A stretch of DNA of 64,000 nt, from contig NZ_JAJAQC010000002.1 of assembly GCF_027604915.1 (NCBI RefSeq), forward strand, positions 62,001 through 126,000, in the 5' to 3' direction. Both the position numbers and the translations under genes were made by a program. Under the pieces are notes generated by a model that saw nothing but the letters and a program-made list of their open reading frames with translations, was not told where the DNA came from and ran no database searches. This document shows positions 1 through 7,851 of the stretch, one piece after another; the first letter of the stretch is position 1, and every line of letters starts with the position of its first letter. The DNA is from Streptomonospora mangrovi (GTDB taxonomy: Bacteria; Actinomycetota; Actinomycetes; Streptosporangiales; Streptosporangiaceae).

Positions 1-1
1 G

Positions 2-241
2 GGCGCCGACCTGGCGCTCTTCGGCGTCTCGGGCGGCCTGGTGGTCGCAGGCGTGGCCGTCTTCTTCATCGGCCAGCGGCTCAACGCCCCCCGGCAGGGG
101 TTCCACCCCCAGACCGGCCAGCCGGTCCTCTACCGCAACCAGCACACGTTCTTCTTCGTGCCCATGCAGTACTTCGCCTTCGTGCTGCTGGCGGTGAGCG
201 TGGTCCTGCTCATCTCGACCCTGCTGGGCCTGGTCGTCTGA
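2..241 (+). CDS. small membrane protein, 5' end outside window
   Basis: An open frame runs in from the left edge and stops at 239-241, so only the C-terminal 79 residues are visible. They hold two hydrophobic segments (residues about 8-23 and 57-78) around a polar loop with the peptide QTGQPVLYRN. A GTG at 41 is the first internal start, but the frame and its hydrophobic codons continue upstream, so I treat the gene as truncated by the window. It converges on the HAD gene and overlaps its 3' end by 32 bases. No family recognised; its function is unknown. Confidence 0.5.
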   Translation, partial: GADLALFGVSGGLVVAGVAVFFIGQRLNAPRQGFHPQTGQPVLYRNQHTFFFVPMQYFAFVLLAVSVVLLISTLLGLVV

Positions 242-932
242 TCCCCAGCTCGTCCAGGCGGTCCAGCATGTCGCCGGTGTCGCGGTAGACCCGGTAGGCG
301 CCGGTGCGCTCCAGCTCGTCGCGGCCGTAGCCGCCCGAGAGCACGCCCACGCCCAGCGCGCCGGCGCGGCGGGCCGCCAGCAGGTCCCACACACTGTCGC
401 CGACCACCATGGCGCCGCGCGGGTCCACGCCCAGGTGGGCGGCCGCGGCCAGGAACAGGTCGGGGTCGGGCTTGGCGTGGCGCACCTGGTCGCGCGTCAC
501 CATGGGGGTGTCCTCGGGCAGGCCCAGGATGCCCAGCGCGGTCCGCGCGGTCTCGGCCCGCCCGCTGGTGGCGATGGCCCACTTCACGCCCCGCTCGGTC
601 AGCGCGGCCAGCAGCTCGGGCGCGCCGGGCAGCGGGCGCACCGACTCGTGCTGGCGCAGGTACTCCTCGGCGTGCAGCCGCTGGATGTCCTCGACCTCCT
701 CGGGCGACAGCTCCAGCCCGGTCTCGCGCATGAGCGCCGACACGAACAGGCCGCCGCTCATGCCGATGCGGCGGTGGATGCGCCACACCGCGAGGTCGAT
801 GCCCATGGCCGCCAGGGCGGCGCGCCAGGCGATCACGTGCTGGTAGACGCTGTCCACCAGGGTGCCGTCGAGGTCGAACAGGAACGCGGGCGGCTCCGGG
901 GCCGGGTACTGGATGGCGGTCGTCTCACTCAC
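210..932 (-). CDS. HAD-superfamily phosphatase (phosphoglycolate phosphatase-like)
   Basis: A 240-residue haloacid-dehalogenase hydrolase, probably cytosolic and acting on a small phosphorylated metabolite. Motif I is DLDGTLVDS at residues 20-28 (nucleophile Asp20, acid/base Asp22). Motif II is the Thr/Ser of ATSGRAET near 120, motif III the Lys of HAKPDPDLF, and motif IV GDSVWD. A helical cap follows motif I, as in the Gph/beta-phosphoglucomutase class. Start is GTG at 932. The gene stands alone between a convergent membrane protein and a TetR gene on the same strand. The substrate cannot be read from sequence. Confidence 0.85.
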   Translation of the reverse strand: MSETTAIQYPAPEPPAFLFDLDGTLVDSVYQHVIAWRAALAAMGIDLAVWRIHRRIGMSGGLFVSALMRETGLELSPEEVEDIQRLHAEEYLRQHESVRPLPGAPELLAALTERGVKWAIATSGRAETARTALGILGLPEDTPMVTRDQVRHAKPDPDLFLAAAAHLGVDPRGAMVVGDSVWDLLAARRAGALGVGVLSGGYGRDELERTGAYRVYRDTGDMLDRLDELGIRRPGPAGSR

Positions 933-1022
933 GCACCCACCCTCTCATCCGGTGCCCGCCGGCACCCGCGCGGGCGCACGGGGCGCCCGGCGCGCCCCGG
1001 GGACCGCCGGCGGGCCGGCCGC

Positions 1023-1628
1023 TCAGCCGCGGACGTGGCCGCAGACCGCCCCGATCATGCTGTGCACCGCCAACTCCACCCGCCGCGCCGCCTGGTCGGG
1101 GTCGGTGGGCAGCAGCACGTAGGACAGGATCAGCCGCAGCGCGACCTCGGCCACCGCCTCGGCGTCGGCGCGCCCGATCTGCGGCAGCCGCTCCAGCAGG
1201 CAGTCGGTCATGCGCGAGCCCAGCTCCACGTGCAGCGGCTCGGCGCGGGTGGTCAGCACCGGCAGCAGCTCGGAGTCGCCGGTGATGACCGCGCCCAGCA
1301 GCGGGTTCTCCGCCGAGGCGGTCAGCGCCCACCGCGCCGACTCCGCCACCGCGTGCGCGGGGTGCTCGCCGCTGCCGGTGAGGATGCGCTCGACGGTGTC
1401 GAGGAACTGCCCGGCCTCGCGCACCACCACCGCCTGGAGCAGGCCCTCCTTGCTGCCGAACTCGTTGTAGAGGGTCTGGCGGGACACCCCCGCGGCGGCG
1501 GCGATGTCGGCCATGCGCATCCGCGCCCACCGCCCGGCGACGACCTCGACGTAGGCGGCGTCCAGCAGCCGGGTCCGCGTGGCGGAGCCCTCCGGCGGCG
1601 GAGTCGGCCGCCCCTTCGCGTGGGTCAT
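1023..1628 (-). CDS. TetR family transcriptional regulator
   Basis: A 201-residue DNA-binding repressor. The N-terminal helix-turn-helix is clear at about residues 38-64 (MADIAAAAGVSRQTLYNEFG), followed by the usual all-helical ligand and dimer domain with little sequence signature. Start is ATG at 1628. It lies upstream of the HAD gene on the same strand, with a 90-base gap, and diverges from hisN at 1746; the 117-base divergent region is the natural place for its operator. Targets and ligand are unknown. Confidence 0.88.
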   Translation of the reverse strand: MTHAKGRPTPPPEGSATRTRLLDAAYVEVVAGRWARMRMADIAAAAGVSRQTLYNEFGSKEGLLQAVVVREAGQFLDTVERILTGSGEHPAHAVAESARWALTASAENPLLGAVITGDSELLPVLTTRAEPLHVELGSRMTDCLLERLPQIGRADAEAVAEVALRLILSYVLLPTDPDQAARRVELAVHSMIGAVCGHVRG

Positions 1629-1731
1629 GCGGTCATACTGTCACGGTAGGCGCGCCGGCTCGCGCCCTTCCCGCCCGTTGACCGGGCGGACCGGCGGGGG
1701 GCGCCCCCGCCCGCACCGGCCCTTGGAAAGG

Positions 1732-1737
1732 TAGCGT
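1732..1737 (+). promoter_or_regulatory. -10 box (TAGCGT) for hisN
   Basis: TAGCGT lies 8 bases before the hisN ATG, and no Shine-Dalgarno sequence separates them. A start site 7-8 bases after the hexamer would give a leaderless message. It follows the pattern seen at several other genes here, with one base more spacing. Confidence 0.35.
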
Positions 1738-1745
1738 TAGCCGCC

Positions 1746-2570
1746 ATGGCGTCCTATGACGATGATCTGCGTCTGGCCCACGTCCTCGCCGACGCGGCCG
1801 ACGACATCTCCCTCCGGCACTTCCGCGCGCTCGACCTCAAGGTCGACACCAAACCCGACCTCACGCCCGTCACCGAGGCCGACCGGTCGGTCGAGGAGAC
1901 GCTGCGCGGCGTGCTCTCCCGCGCCCGGCCGCGCGACGCCGTGATCGGCGAGGAGTACGGCAAGACCGGCGTCAGCCACCGGGTGTGGGTCCTGGATCCC
2001 ATCGACGGCACCAAGAACTACGTGCGGGGCGTGCCGGTGTGGGCGACCCTGATCGCGCTGCTCGAAGGCGACCGCCCCGTCATGGGCGTGGTGTCGGCGC
2101 CGGCGCTGACGCGCCGCTGGTGGGCGTCGCTGGGCGGGGGCACCTGGACCGGCCGCAGCCTGACCAAGGCCACGCGCTGCCGGGTCTCGGGCGTCTCGGC
2201 GCTGGAGGACGCCTCCCTGTCGTTCTCCGAGCTGTCGGAGTGGGAGGCCCAGCAGCGGCTGGACACCTTCCTCAACCTCACCCGGTCGGTGTGGCGCACC
2301 CGAGCCTACGGCGACTTCTGGTCGCACGTGATGGTGGCCGAGGGCGCGGTCGACATCTCCGCCGAGCCCGAACTGTCGCTGTGGGACGCCGCGCCGCTGT
2401 CGGTGATCCTGGAGGAGGCCGGCGGGCGCGCCACCGACCTGCGCGGGCAGGCGTTCGCCGACGGCGGTGCGCTGGTGTGCACCAACGGCGTCCTGCACGA
2501 CCAGGTGCTGACCTGGCTCAACGGCGGCCCCACCCCCGGCGGCGGCCCGGCTCCGCTGCGCCTGACCTAG
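1746..2570 (+). CDS. hisN: histidinol-phosphatase, inositol-monophosphatase type
   Basis: A 274-residue Mg2+-dependent phosphatase of the inositol monophosphatase fold. In actinobacteria this branch supplies the histidinol-phosphate phosphatase step of histidine biosynthesis. Metal-binding motifs are in order: the Glu pair of GEEYG near residue 69, DPIDGTKNY at 84-92, and WDAAP in the C-terminal third. Length matches the family. There are no his genes next to it, so HisN rather than a general inositol phosphatase rests on family resemblance (the RSVEETLRG and VPVWATLIAL segments). Divergent from the TetR gene. Confidence 0.78.
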   Translation: MASYDDDLRLAHVLADAADDISLRHFRALDLKVDTKPDLTPVTEADRSVEETLRGVLSRARPRDAVIGEEYGKTGVSHRVWVLDPIDGTKNYVRGVPVWATLIALLEGDRPVMGVVSAPALTRRWWASLGGGTWTGRSLTKATRCRVSGVSALEDASLSFSELSEWEAQQRLDTFLNLTRSVWRTRAYGDFWSHVMVAEGAVDISAEPELSLWDAAPLSVILEEAGGRATDLRGQAFADGGALVCTNGVLHDQVLTWLNGGPTPGGGPAPLRLT

Positions 2571-2663
2571 CCCCTCCGGGCAGCCCGATCCCGGCCCGCG
2601 CCCGGCCTGGTGGACGGGCCGGCGGGGTGGGCGATACCGGCCCGAACGGGCGCGAACGCGTAG

Positions 2664-2669
2664 TAGTCT
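2664..2669 (+). promoter_or_regulatory. -10 box (TAGTCT) for the lipoprotein gene
   Basis: TAGTCT stands exactly 7 bases before the GTG start and there is no ribosome binding site, the arrangement expected of a leaderless message. Confidence 0.5.
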
Positions 2670-2676
2670 GCCGCTC

Positions 2677-3204
2677 GTGCCCCAACACCTCCCTCCTGTG
2701 TTCTCCCGTCGTGTCCTGCTTCCCGTGGCCCTGGCCGGCTGCCTGGCGCTCAGCGCGTGCGGCTCCGAGCCGGGTCCCAGCATGGAGGAGCTGGAGACGA
2801 TGATCGCCCCCAGCAGCGGCTCCTCCGGCCCGGCCGCCGACCCCTCGGCACTGGCCGAGCTGCGCTTCAACGCCGAGACCATGGCCTGCGAGCCGCGGCT
2901 GAGCGGCGACGCCCCCGGCGCGTGGGAGACCTCGGCGCCGCGCGAGAAGGCCGACACGGGCGCCGAGATCGGCGTGCGCGACACCGAGGGCGGCGGCGAG
3001 GTCGCCGTGACCGCCCGGGTCACCGGCCCCGACGACCAGGCGTACGAGGCCCCCGCCACCGCCTCGGGCACCGACTGGGTGCGGATCACCTTCCCCGGCG
3101 ACTTCCCGGAGCCGCCGGAGTCGGCGCCCGGCGGCGTGTACACGGTCGTGTGGACCACCGAGGACGGCGCGTTCATCGCCTGCGACGGGTTCCGGCTGAA
3201 GTAG
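2677..3204 (+). CDS. secreted lipoprotein of unknown function
   Basis: A 175-residue lipoprotein. The signal peptide has basic residues (FSRRV), a hydrophobic core and the lipobox LSAC, with the modified Cys at residue 28; the mature protein would be anchored to the outer face of the membrane. The mature part is acidic. The N-terminal 40 residues are Ser/Glu-rich and probably unfolded, and the rest looks like a small beta-sandwich containing two Cys that could pair. No enzymatic motif is visible. GTG start at 2677 is supported by the -10 box 7 bases upstream. Confidence 0.75.
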   Translation: MPQHLPPVFSRRVLLPVALAGCLALSACGSEPGPSMEELETMIAPSSGSSGPAADPSALAELRFNAETMACEPRLSGDAPGAWETSAPREKADTGAEIGVRDTEGGGEVAVTARVTGPDDQAYEAPATASGTDWVRITFPGDFPEPPESAPGGVYTVVWTTEDGAFIACDGFRLK

Positions 3205-3211
3205 CGGCCGG

Positions 3212-3240
3212 CGCCGCCGCGCCCGCGCGGCGCGGCGGCG
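3212..3240 (+). terminator. GC-rich hairpin after the lipoprotein gene
   Basis: A perfect 12-bp stem with a 5-base loop begins 7 bases after the stop codon. No U-run follows, so it is a likely but not canonical terminator. Confidence 0.4.
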
Positions 3241-3434
3241 CGCCCGGCCCCCGCCGATCCCCGCGAACCGCCGGGCGCGGCGAAAGGAGTGGGCTGCGGA
3301 CGGGCCGCGCAAAGGCGGGCGGAAAACGCGCGGCGGCCACGGGGGAATACGCGGCCGGGGCGCGGGAAACATGGGAAGCACCGCACCGGGTGTGGGCCAG
3401 AACACGGCGCGAATAAACACGTGCCCGACAAAAC

Positions 3435-3470
3435 AAGTGGCCCGGCGCTCAGATGAGCGCCGGGCCACTT
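3435..3470 (-). terminator. intrinsic terminator of the downstream tRNA-fMet
   Basis: A 16-bp stem with a 4-base loop (ATCT on the minus strand) is followed on that strand by a GTTTTG tract. It begins 5 bases past the tRNA 3' end. It may also end transcripts arriving on the plus strand. Confidence 0.75.
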
Positions 3471-3475
3471 TTCGC

Positions 3476-3552
3476 TGGTAGCGGGGACAGGATTTGAACC
3501 TGCGACCTCTGGGTTATGAGCCCAGCGAGCTACCGAACTGCTCCACCCCGCG
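3476..3552 (-). tRNA. initiator tRNA-Met (CAU), copy 1
   Basis: A 77-nt tRNA with anticodon CAU and encoded CCA. Initiator marks are present: position 1 is C and does not pair with U72, and the anticodon stem ends in three G-C pairs (GGG before the loop, CCC after). T-loop GGTTCAAATCC is intact. It is identical to the copy 111 bases upstream and has its own promoter and terminator. Role: delivers formyl-methionine to start codons. Confidence 0.95.
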
Positions 3553-3565
3553 TCGGTGTGTCTTT

Positions 3566-3594
3566 ACTTTATCGCTTTCGCGCCGCACCACCAA
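3566..3594 (-). promoter_or_regulatory. promoter of tRNA-fMet copy 1
   Basis: On the minus strand TTGGTG and TAAAGT are separated by 17 bases, and TAAAGT ends 13 bases before the tRNA 5' end. The other copy has the same arrangement, which strengthens the call. Confidence 0.65.
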
Positions 3595-3625
3595 ATCGAT
3601 TACCGATGGCCCCGCCGCGCGACGT

Positions 3626-3659
3626 GAAGCGGCCCGGACCGAGTGATCCGGGCCGCTTC
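3626..3659 (-). terminator. hairpin behind tRNA-fMet copy 2
   Basis: A 13-bp stem (GAAGCGGCCCGGA arm on the plus strand) with an 8-base loop starts 4 bases past the tRNA 3' end. There is no U-run on the minus strand, so termination may be incomplete and could read through into copy 1. Confidence 0.5.
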
Positions 3660-3663
3660 GACG

Positions 3664-3740
3664 TGGTAGCGGGGACAGGATTTGAACCTGCGACCTCTGG
3701 GTTATGAGCCCAGCGAGCTACCGAACTGCTCCACCCCGCG
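3664..3740 (-). tRNA. initiator tRNA-Met (CAU), copy 2
   Basis: Identical in sequence to the copy at 3476-3552: unpaired C1-U72, GGG/CCC anticodon-stem pairs, CAU anticodon, encoded CCA. It lies between the UPF0182 gene terminator and copy 1 on the same strand. Two dispersed initiator genes side by side with separate promoters point to recent tandem duplication, or gene conversion keeping them identical. Confidence 0.95.
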
Positions 3741-3753
3741 TTGCGATGTCTTC

Positions 3754-3782
3754 ACACTATCGTTTCCGCACGCCAACGCCAA
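3754..3782 (-). promoter_or_regulatory. promoter of tRNA-fMet copy 2
   Basis: On the minus strand TTGGCG and TAGTGT are 17 bases apart; the -10 ends 13 bases before the tRNA 5' end, as in copy 1. Confidence 0.65.
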
Positions 3783-3790
3783 ATCGAAAA

Positions 3791-3833
3791 CCCGGCGGCC
3801 GGACGGGGAAGGACTCCCCGTCCGGCCGCCGGG
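3791..3833 (-). terminator. intrinsic terminator of the UPF0182 gene
   Basis: A perfect 19-bp GC-rich stem with a 5-base loop is followed on the minus strand by TTTTCGATTT. It starts 16 bases after the stop codon of the gene at 3850-6927. Confidence 0.8.
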
Positions 3834-3849
3834 CCGCGTCCGGCGCCGG

Positions 3850-6800
3850 TCACTCCTGGTTGGCGGCGTCCTCGGCTCGCTCCAGCGCCTCGGCGAGGCG
3901 GTCGTTGGCCTCGTCGTAGGCGGTGAAGTCGCCGTCCTGGAGCGCCTCCTGGCCTTCCTCGTACGCCTGCGAGGCGTCCTCCAGGGCCGCGGCGAGGTCG
4001 CCGCCGCCTCCCCCGCCGTCGCCCTCGCCGGTGTCGCCGTCGCCGGGCGGCGGCTCCTCCTCCAGCGGGCCGCCCTCCTCGAAGAGGTTGTTCAGCGCCT
4101 CCTGGAGGTTGTTGCCGATGGCCACCTGCTCGCCGAAGCCCACCATGACCTTCTGGAGCAGCGGGTAGGAGGTCTGGCTGCCCTCGGCCTGGACGTACAG
4201 CGGCTCGACGTAGAGCAGGCCGTCGGCGAAGGGCAGGGTGAGCAGGTTGCCGTAGATGATCCGCGACTGGTCGCTCTGCTGGAGCGGCAGCAGCTCGTCG
4301 CGGATCGCGTCGTCGGCGGCGAACTGCGCCTGCACCTGCCCCGGACCCATGACCACGGTGTCCTGCGGCAGGCTCAGGATGCGCAGCGACCCGTAGTCCT
4401 CGGAGGTGGCGTCGCTGTTGACCGACAGGAATCCGGCGAGGTTCTCGCGGCCCCGGGGCACGAACGTCGAGGTCACCGAGAACGCGGGCTCCTCCTGGCC
4501 GGGGAACCCGATGGTCTGCCGGTAGGGCGGCTCGGGGCTGGCGCTCTCGCCCTCGGCAGTGGGGTCGGAGGGGACGTTCCAGAAGTCCTGGCCGCCGTAG
4601 AAGGCGTCGGGGTCGGTGACGTGGTAGCGCCGCAGCATCTCGCGCTGCACCTTGACGAGGTCGTCGGGGTAGCGCAGGTGCGACATCAGCTCGTCGTCGA
4701 TCTCGTCGCGGTCGGTGATGACCCCCGGGAACGCGTTGGACCAGGTCTGGAGGACGGGGTCCTCCTCGTCCCAGCCGTAGAGGGTCACCGTGCCGTCGTA
4801 GGCGTCGACCGTGGCCTTGACCGAGTTGCGGATGTAGTTCACCTGGTGGCCCGGCAGCGCGTTGACGGTGTCGGTGCTCTGGGTGAACGTGTCCTCGGTG
4901 GCGTCGGCGAGGTCGATCCGCTCGGAGTAGGGGTACATGTTGGAGGTGGTGTAGGCGTCCACGATCCACAGCACCCGGCCGTCGACGATCGCCGGGTAGG
5001 GCTTGCCGTCGGCGGTCAGGAACGGCGCCACCTGCTCCACGCGGTCGGCGGGGTCGCGCTCGTAGATGATCTGCGACTCCGAGGTGATGGCGTTGTTCAG
5101 CAGGATGTCGGGCTCCTGGTAGCGCAGCGCGTACAGGATCCGCACGAAGAAGTTGCTGAGCTGGACGCCGCCCTCGCCGTCGTAGCGGTTGGTGGCCTGG
5201 CTGCTCTCGGGGTCGCCGGCTCCGCCGCCGCCCTCCTGCTCGGCCGCCGGGGACTCCTCGGCGCCCTCGGTGGCGCCGCCCTCGGGCGACTCCTGCGGGG
5301 ACTCCTCGGCTCCGCCGCCCTGGTCGCCCTCGGTGTCGGCCTGGGCCGGGGCGTTGGCGTTGTCGGGCGAGGGGTCGCCCTCGGGGGTGCCGGCGTCCTC
5401 GGTGGTGGGGACGTCCTCACCGCCGCCGCCCAGCGGGTAGTCGTACTCGGGCTCGGCGTTGACGATCACGTACTCGGCGCCCTCGCGGCCGAAGTAGATG
5501 CGCGGCTCGTATTCGCCGACGACGTCGCTCAGCTCGCCCTCGGGCGGGATGTTGTACTCGGTGAAGACCGGGCGGCCCTGGTCGTCGACCTGGTTGCCGG
5601 CCGCCGCCACGATGCCGAACCCGTGGGTGTAGACGGTGTGGCGGGTCAGCCAGTTGTCCTGGTCGGAGGGCGGGCCCTCCAGCTCGCGGGCGGCGATGAT
5701 GGTGTCGACGCTGTTGCCCTCGGAGTCGGTGTAGCGGTCGACGTCCAGCACCTCGGGGAACCGGTAGAAGCCGCGGACCTGCTGCATCTGCTGGAAGGTC
5801 TGGGAGACCACCGAGGGGTCGATCAGCCGCACGCTGGGGATGGTCGCGGCCTCGGCCGACAGCTCCTCGGGCGTCAGCTCGGTCTGGGCGTCGTAGTCGA
5901 TGACCTCGGCGTTGTCGATGCCGTAGGCGGCGCGGGTGGCCTCGATGGTGCGCTCGATGAACGGCCGCTCGGCGCGCTGCTCGTTCGGGCTGACCTGGAA
6001 CTGCTGGACGATGGCGGGGTAGATGCCGCCGATCAGGATGGCCGACAGCACCAGGAGGCCCAGGCTGGCCACCGGCATCATCACGTTGCGCACGTAGATG
6101 TTGGCGAAGAACAGCAGGGCGCAGACGACCGAGATCACCGCCAGGATGACCACGGCGTAGAGCACCGCGTTGACGTCGGTGTAGGAGGCGCCGAAGGTGT
6201 AGCCGCGGTCGGAGAACACCAGGCCGTACTGGTCCAGCCAGTAGGCGGCGGCCCGCAGCAGCACGAAGACGCCCAGCAGCACCGACAGGTGCACCCGCGC
6301 GGCCGGGGTGGCGCGCTGGCCCTGGCTCTGGAGCCGCACCCCGCCGTAGAGGTAGTGCACGACCACCGCGGCGATGAACGCCAGCACCACGGCGGCGAAG
6401 GCGTAGGCCAGCAGCACCCGCAGGAACGGGTAGACGAAGGTGTAGAACGAGATGTCGCGCTCGAACTGGGGGTCGGCGACCCCGAACTGCTGGCTGTTGG
6501 CGAACTGGAGGTAGGTGCCCCACTCACCGCTGGCCGAGGCCCCGGTCAGCAGCGCCAGGCCCGCCACGATCACCCAGAAGAACACCTTGCGGCGCGGGTC
6601 GACGGACATCCGGTAGCGGGCCAGGCCCTGCTGCTCGGGGCTCAGCGGCGGCGCCAGGGGGCGCGTGCGGTAGGCGACGTACATGCTCACGCCCACGGCC
6701 ACGCCCATGAGCACCGCGCCGACGGCGAACAGCAGCGCGCGGGTGCGCAGTTCGGTGAGGTAGACGGACGTGTACCCGACGGAGTCGAACCACAGGTAGT

Positions 6801-6927
6801 CGGTCCAGAAGTTCGCGGCGGTCAGCAGTCCCGCGGCGATGACGACCACGGCCACCGCGACAGGCGCGAGCAACCGAGATCGTCGAGGCATACGCGCAGA
6901 CGGTGCGCCGGGCGATCGGAAGGTCAC
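3850..6927 (-). CDS. UPF0182 family large membrane protein
   Basis: A 1025-residue integral membrane protein of the COG1615/UPF0182 family, function unknown. About seven membrane segments lie in the first 330 residues, starting after MPRRSRLLAP. A large, presumably extracytoplasmic, domain follows (family peptides YTHGFGIVAAAGNQV and RNSVKATVDAYDG). Residues about 490-570 are an acidic Glu/Gly/Pro-rich insertion that looks unfolded, and the C-terminus is another acidic, helical tail. GTG at 6927 is preceded by a purine-rich AGGGGGAGG; an ATG at 6891 is the alternative start. The order UPF0182 next to a PDZ/Lon-like protease is conserved in actinobacteria. Confidence 0.9.
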   Translation of the reverse strand: MTFRSPGAPSARMPRRSRLLAPVAVAVVVIAAGLLTAANFWTDYLWFDSVGYTSVYLTELRTRALLFAVGAVLMGVAVGVSMYVAYRTRPLAPPLSPEQQGLARYRMSVDPRRKVFFWVIVAGLALLTGASASGEWGTYLQFANSQQFGVADPQFERDISFYTFVYPFLRVLLAYAFAAVVLAFIAAVVVHYLYGGVRLQSQGQRATPAARVHLSVLLGVFVLLRAAAYWLDQYGLVFSDRGYTFGASYTDVNAVLYAVVILAVISVVCALLFFANIYVRNVMMPVASLGLLVLSAILIGGIYPAIVQQFQVSPNEQRAERPFIERTIEATRAAYGIDNAEVIDYDAQTELTPEELSAEAATIPSVRLIDPSVVSQTFQQMQQVRGFYRFPEVLDVDRYTDSEGNSVDTIIAARELEGPPSDQDNWLTRHTVYTHGFGIVAAAGNQVDDQGRPVFTEYNIPPEGELSDVVGEYEPRIYFGREGAEYVIVNAEPEYDYPLGGGGEDVPTTEDAGTPEGDPSPDNANAPAQADTEGDQGGGAEESPQESPEGGATEGAEESPAAEQEGGGGAGDPESSQATNRYDGEGGVQLSNFFVRILYALRYQEPDILLNNAITSESQIIYERDPADRVEQVAPFLTADGKPYPAIVDGRVLWIVDAYTTSNMYPYSERIDLADATEDTFTQSTDTVNALPGHQVNYIRNSVKATVDAYDGTVTLYGWDEEDPVLQTWSNAFPGVITDRDEIDDELMSHLRYPDDLVKVQREMLRRYHVTDPDAFYGGQDFWNVPSDPTAEGESASPEPPYRQTIGFPGQEEPAFSVTSTFVPRGRENLAGFLSVNSDATSEDYGSLRILSLPQDTVVMGPGQVQAQFAADDAIRDELLPLQQSDQSRIIYGNLLTLPFADGLLYVEPLYVQAEGSQTSYPLLQKVMVGFGEQVAIGNNLQEALNNLFEEGGPLEEEPPPGDGDTGEGDGGGGGGDLAAALEDASQAYEEGQEALQDGDFTAYDEANDRLAEALERAEDAANQE

Positions 6928-7177
6928 GCCTCCCCCTCTTGATTGGCACGTTGAGTGGCACTGCGTTCGGACACCGCGTCCGCACGCGGACGAGATGTCC
7001 CTGGTATCGGCAACTTATTGGGCGGGTCCGGGGTTCCCGAAGCCGCCCGCCGAAGCGATGACAACATGACATCAACCGGGATTCGGCCCCGCATCGGACG
7101 CGCTGGTGTCCGACTTTACTCCTGGGGAACCGCTGGTTCCGGTCGGTTCCGCTTCGGCGCTGCGCCACCATGGAGGG

Positions 7178-7702
7178 GTGCCTTTCAACATTCGCGACGC
7201 CGTCATGGAGCTGGAGCGCCACGCCGCCGGGCAGGGCTGGGACCAGCCGATCCGCGTCTACGCGCTGGTGGCCACCACCGTCCTGCTGGAGCGCGAGCCC
7301 GCGCTGGCCGAGATGCTGGGGCTGAGCGGGGCGGTCGACGCCGACGACCTCACCCCGGTGGAGCAGGAGCCGCTGCCGCCCGACATCCCGCTGGAGGAGG
7401 CGCTGGGCCGCATGGCCTGGCCCGAGGCGGTCACCGGGTGCGCGCTGGTGATGGAGCGCCTGGTGCTGAAGGGCTCCGACGTCACCCTGGAGCCGCCGCG
7501 CGGCGCCGACGCCGCGCAGTGGGCGGGCGCGCAGGAGGGCGCCGAGGAGATCCGCATGGTCGCGGGGGTGCTGCGCGACGGCAGCCGCCACTCGGCGCTG
7601 CGGATGCGCAGCCACGACTCCGACGACCAGGTGCTCAACGGCCAGGACCTGGTGCCGGCGCTGACGTCGGCGCTGGCGCTGACCCTGGAGGACGACGAGT
7701 AG
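7178..7702 (+). CDS. PPA1309 family protein
   Basis: A 174-residue cytosolic protein of the actinobacterial PPA1309 family, whose function is unknown. The diagnostic opening is ELERHAAGQGWDQPIRVYAL, and the C-terminus is acidic. The frame is open from a GTG at 7106, but the 24 codons before 7178 use A/T third positions (ttt, act, cct, gaa, gtt) unlike the rest of the gene. I therefore start at GTG 7178, although its GGAGG is very close to the start. It lies between the UPF0182 gene and the PDZ protease, as is usual for the family. Confidence 0.8.
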   Translation: MPFNIRDAVMELERHAAGQGWDQPIRVYALVATTVLLEREPALAEMLGLSGAVDADDLTPVEQEPLPPDIPLEEALGRMAWPEAVTGCALVMERLVLKGSDVTLEPPRGADAAQWAGAQEGAEEIRMVAGVLRDGSRHSALRMRSHDSDDQVLNGQDLVPALTSALALTLEDDE

Positions 7703-7851
7703 AGGACGAGTAGCCGCCGAGGCGGGCGTTCGGCGCGCACCGGGCGCGTTCGCCGCGCCGGCGCCGTCCGCGCCCGCCTCGTGCGGGGCGCCGGCCGCCG
7801 TCCGCACATTTCTCGCCTGGGCGCCGGCCCGCCCGCGCGGCGCCGCCGGGC

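Noticed and set aside
3682-6942. A 1086-codon open frame on the plus strand
   Set aside because: It is the reverse shadow of the UPF0182 gene; the product is a repetitive Val/Gly/Asp-rich sequence, and it also runs through the tRNA.
7106-7177. N-terminal 24 residues of the PPA1309 protein
   Set aside because: Codons end in A/T unlike the gene body, and the family start fits GTG 7178.
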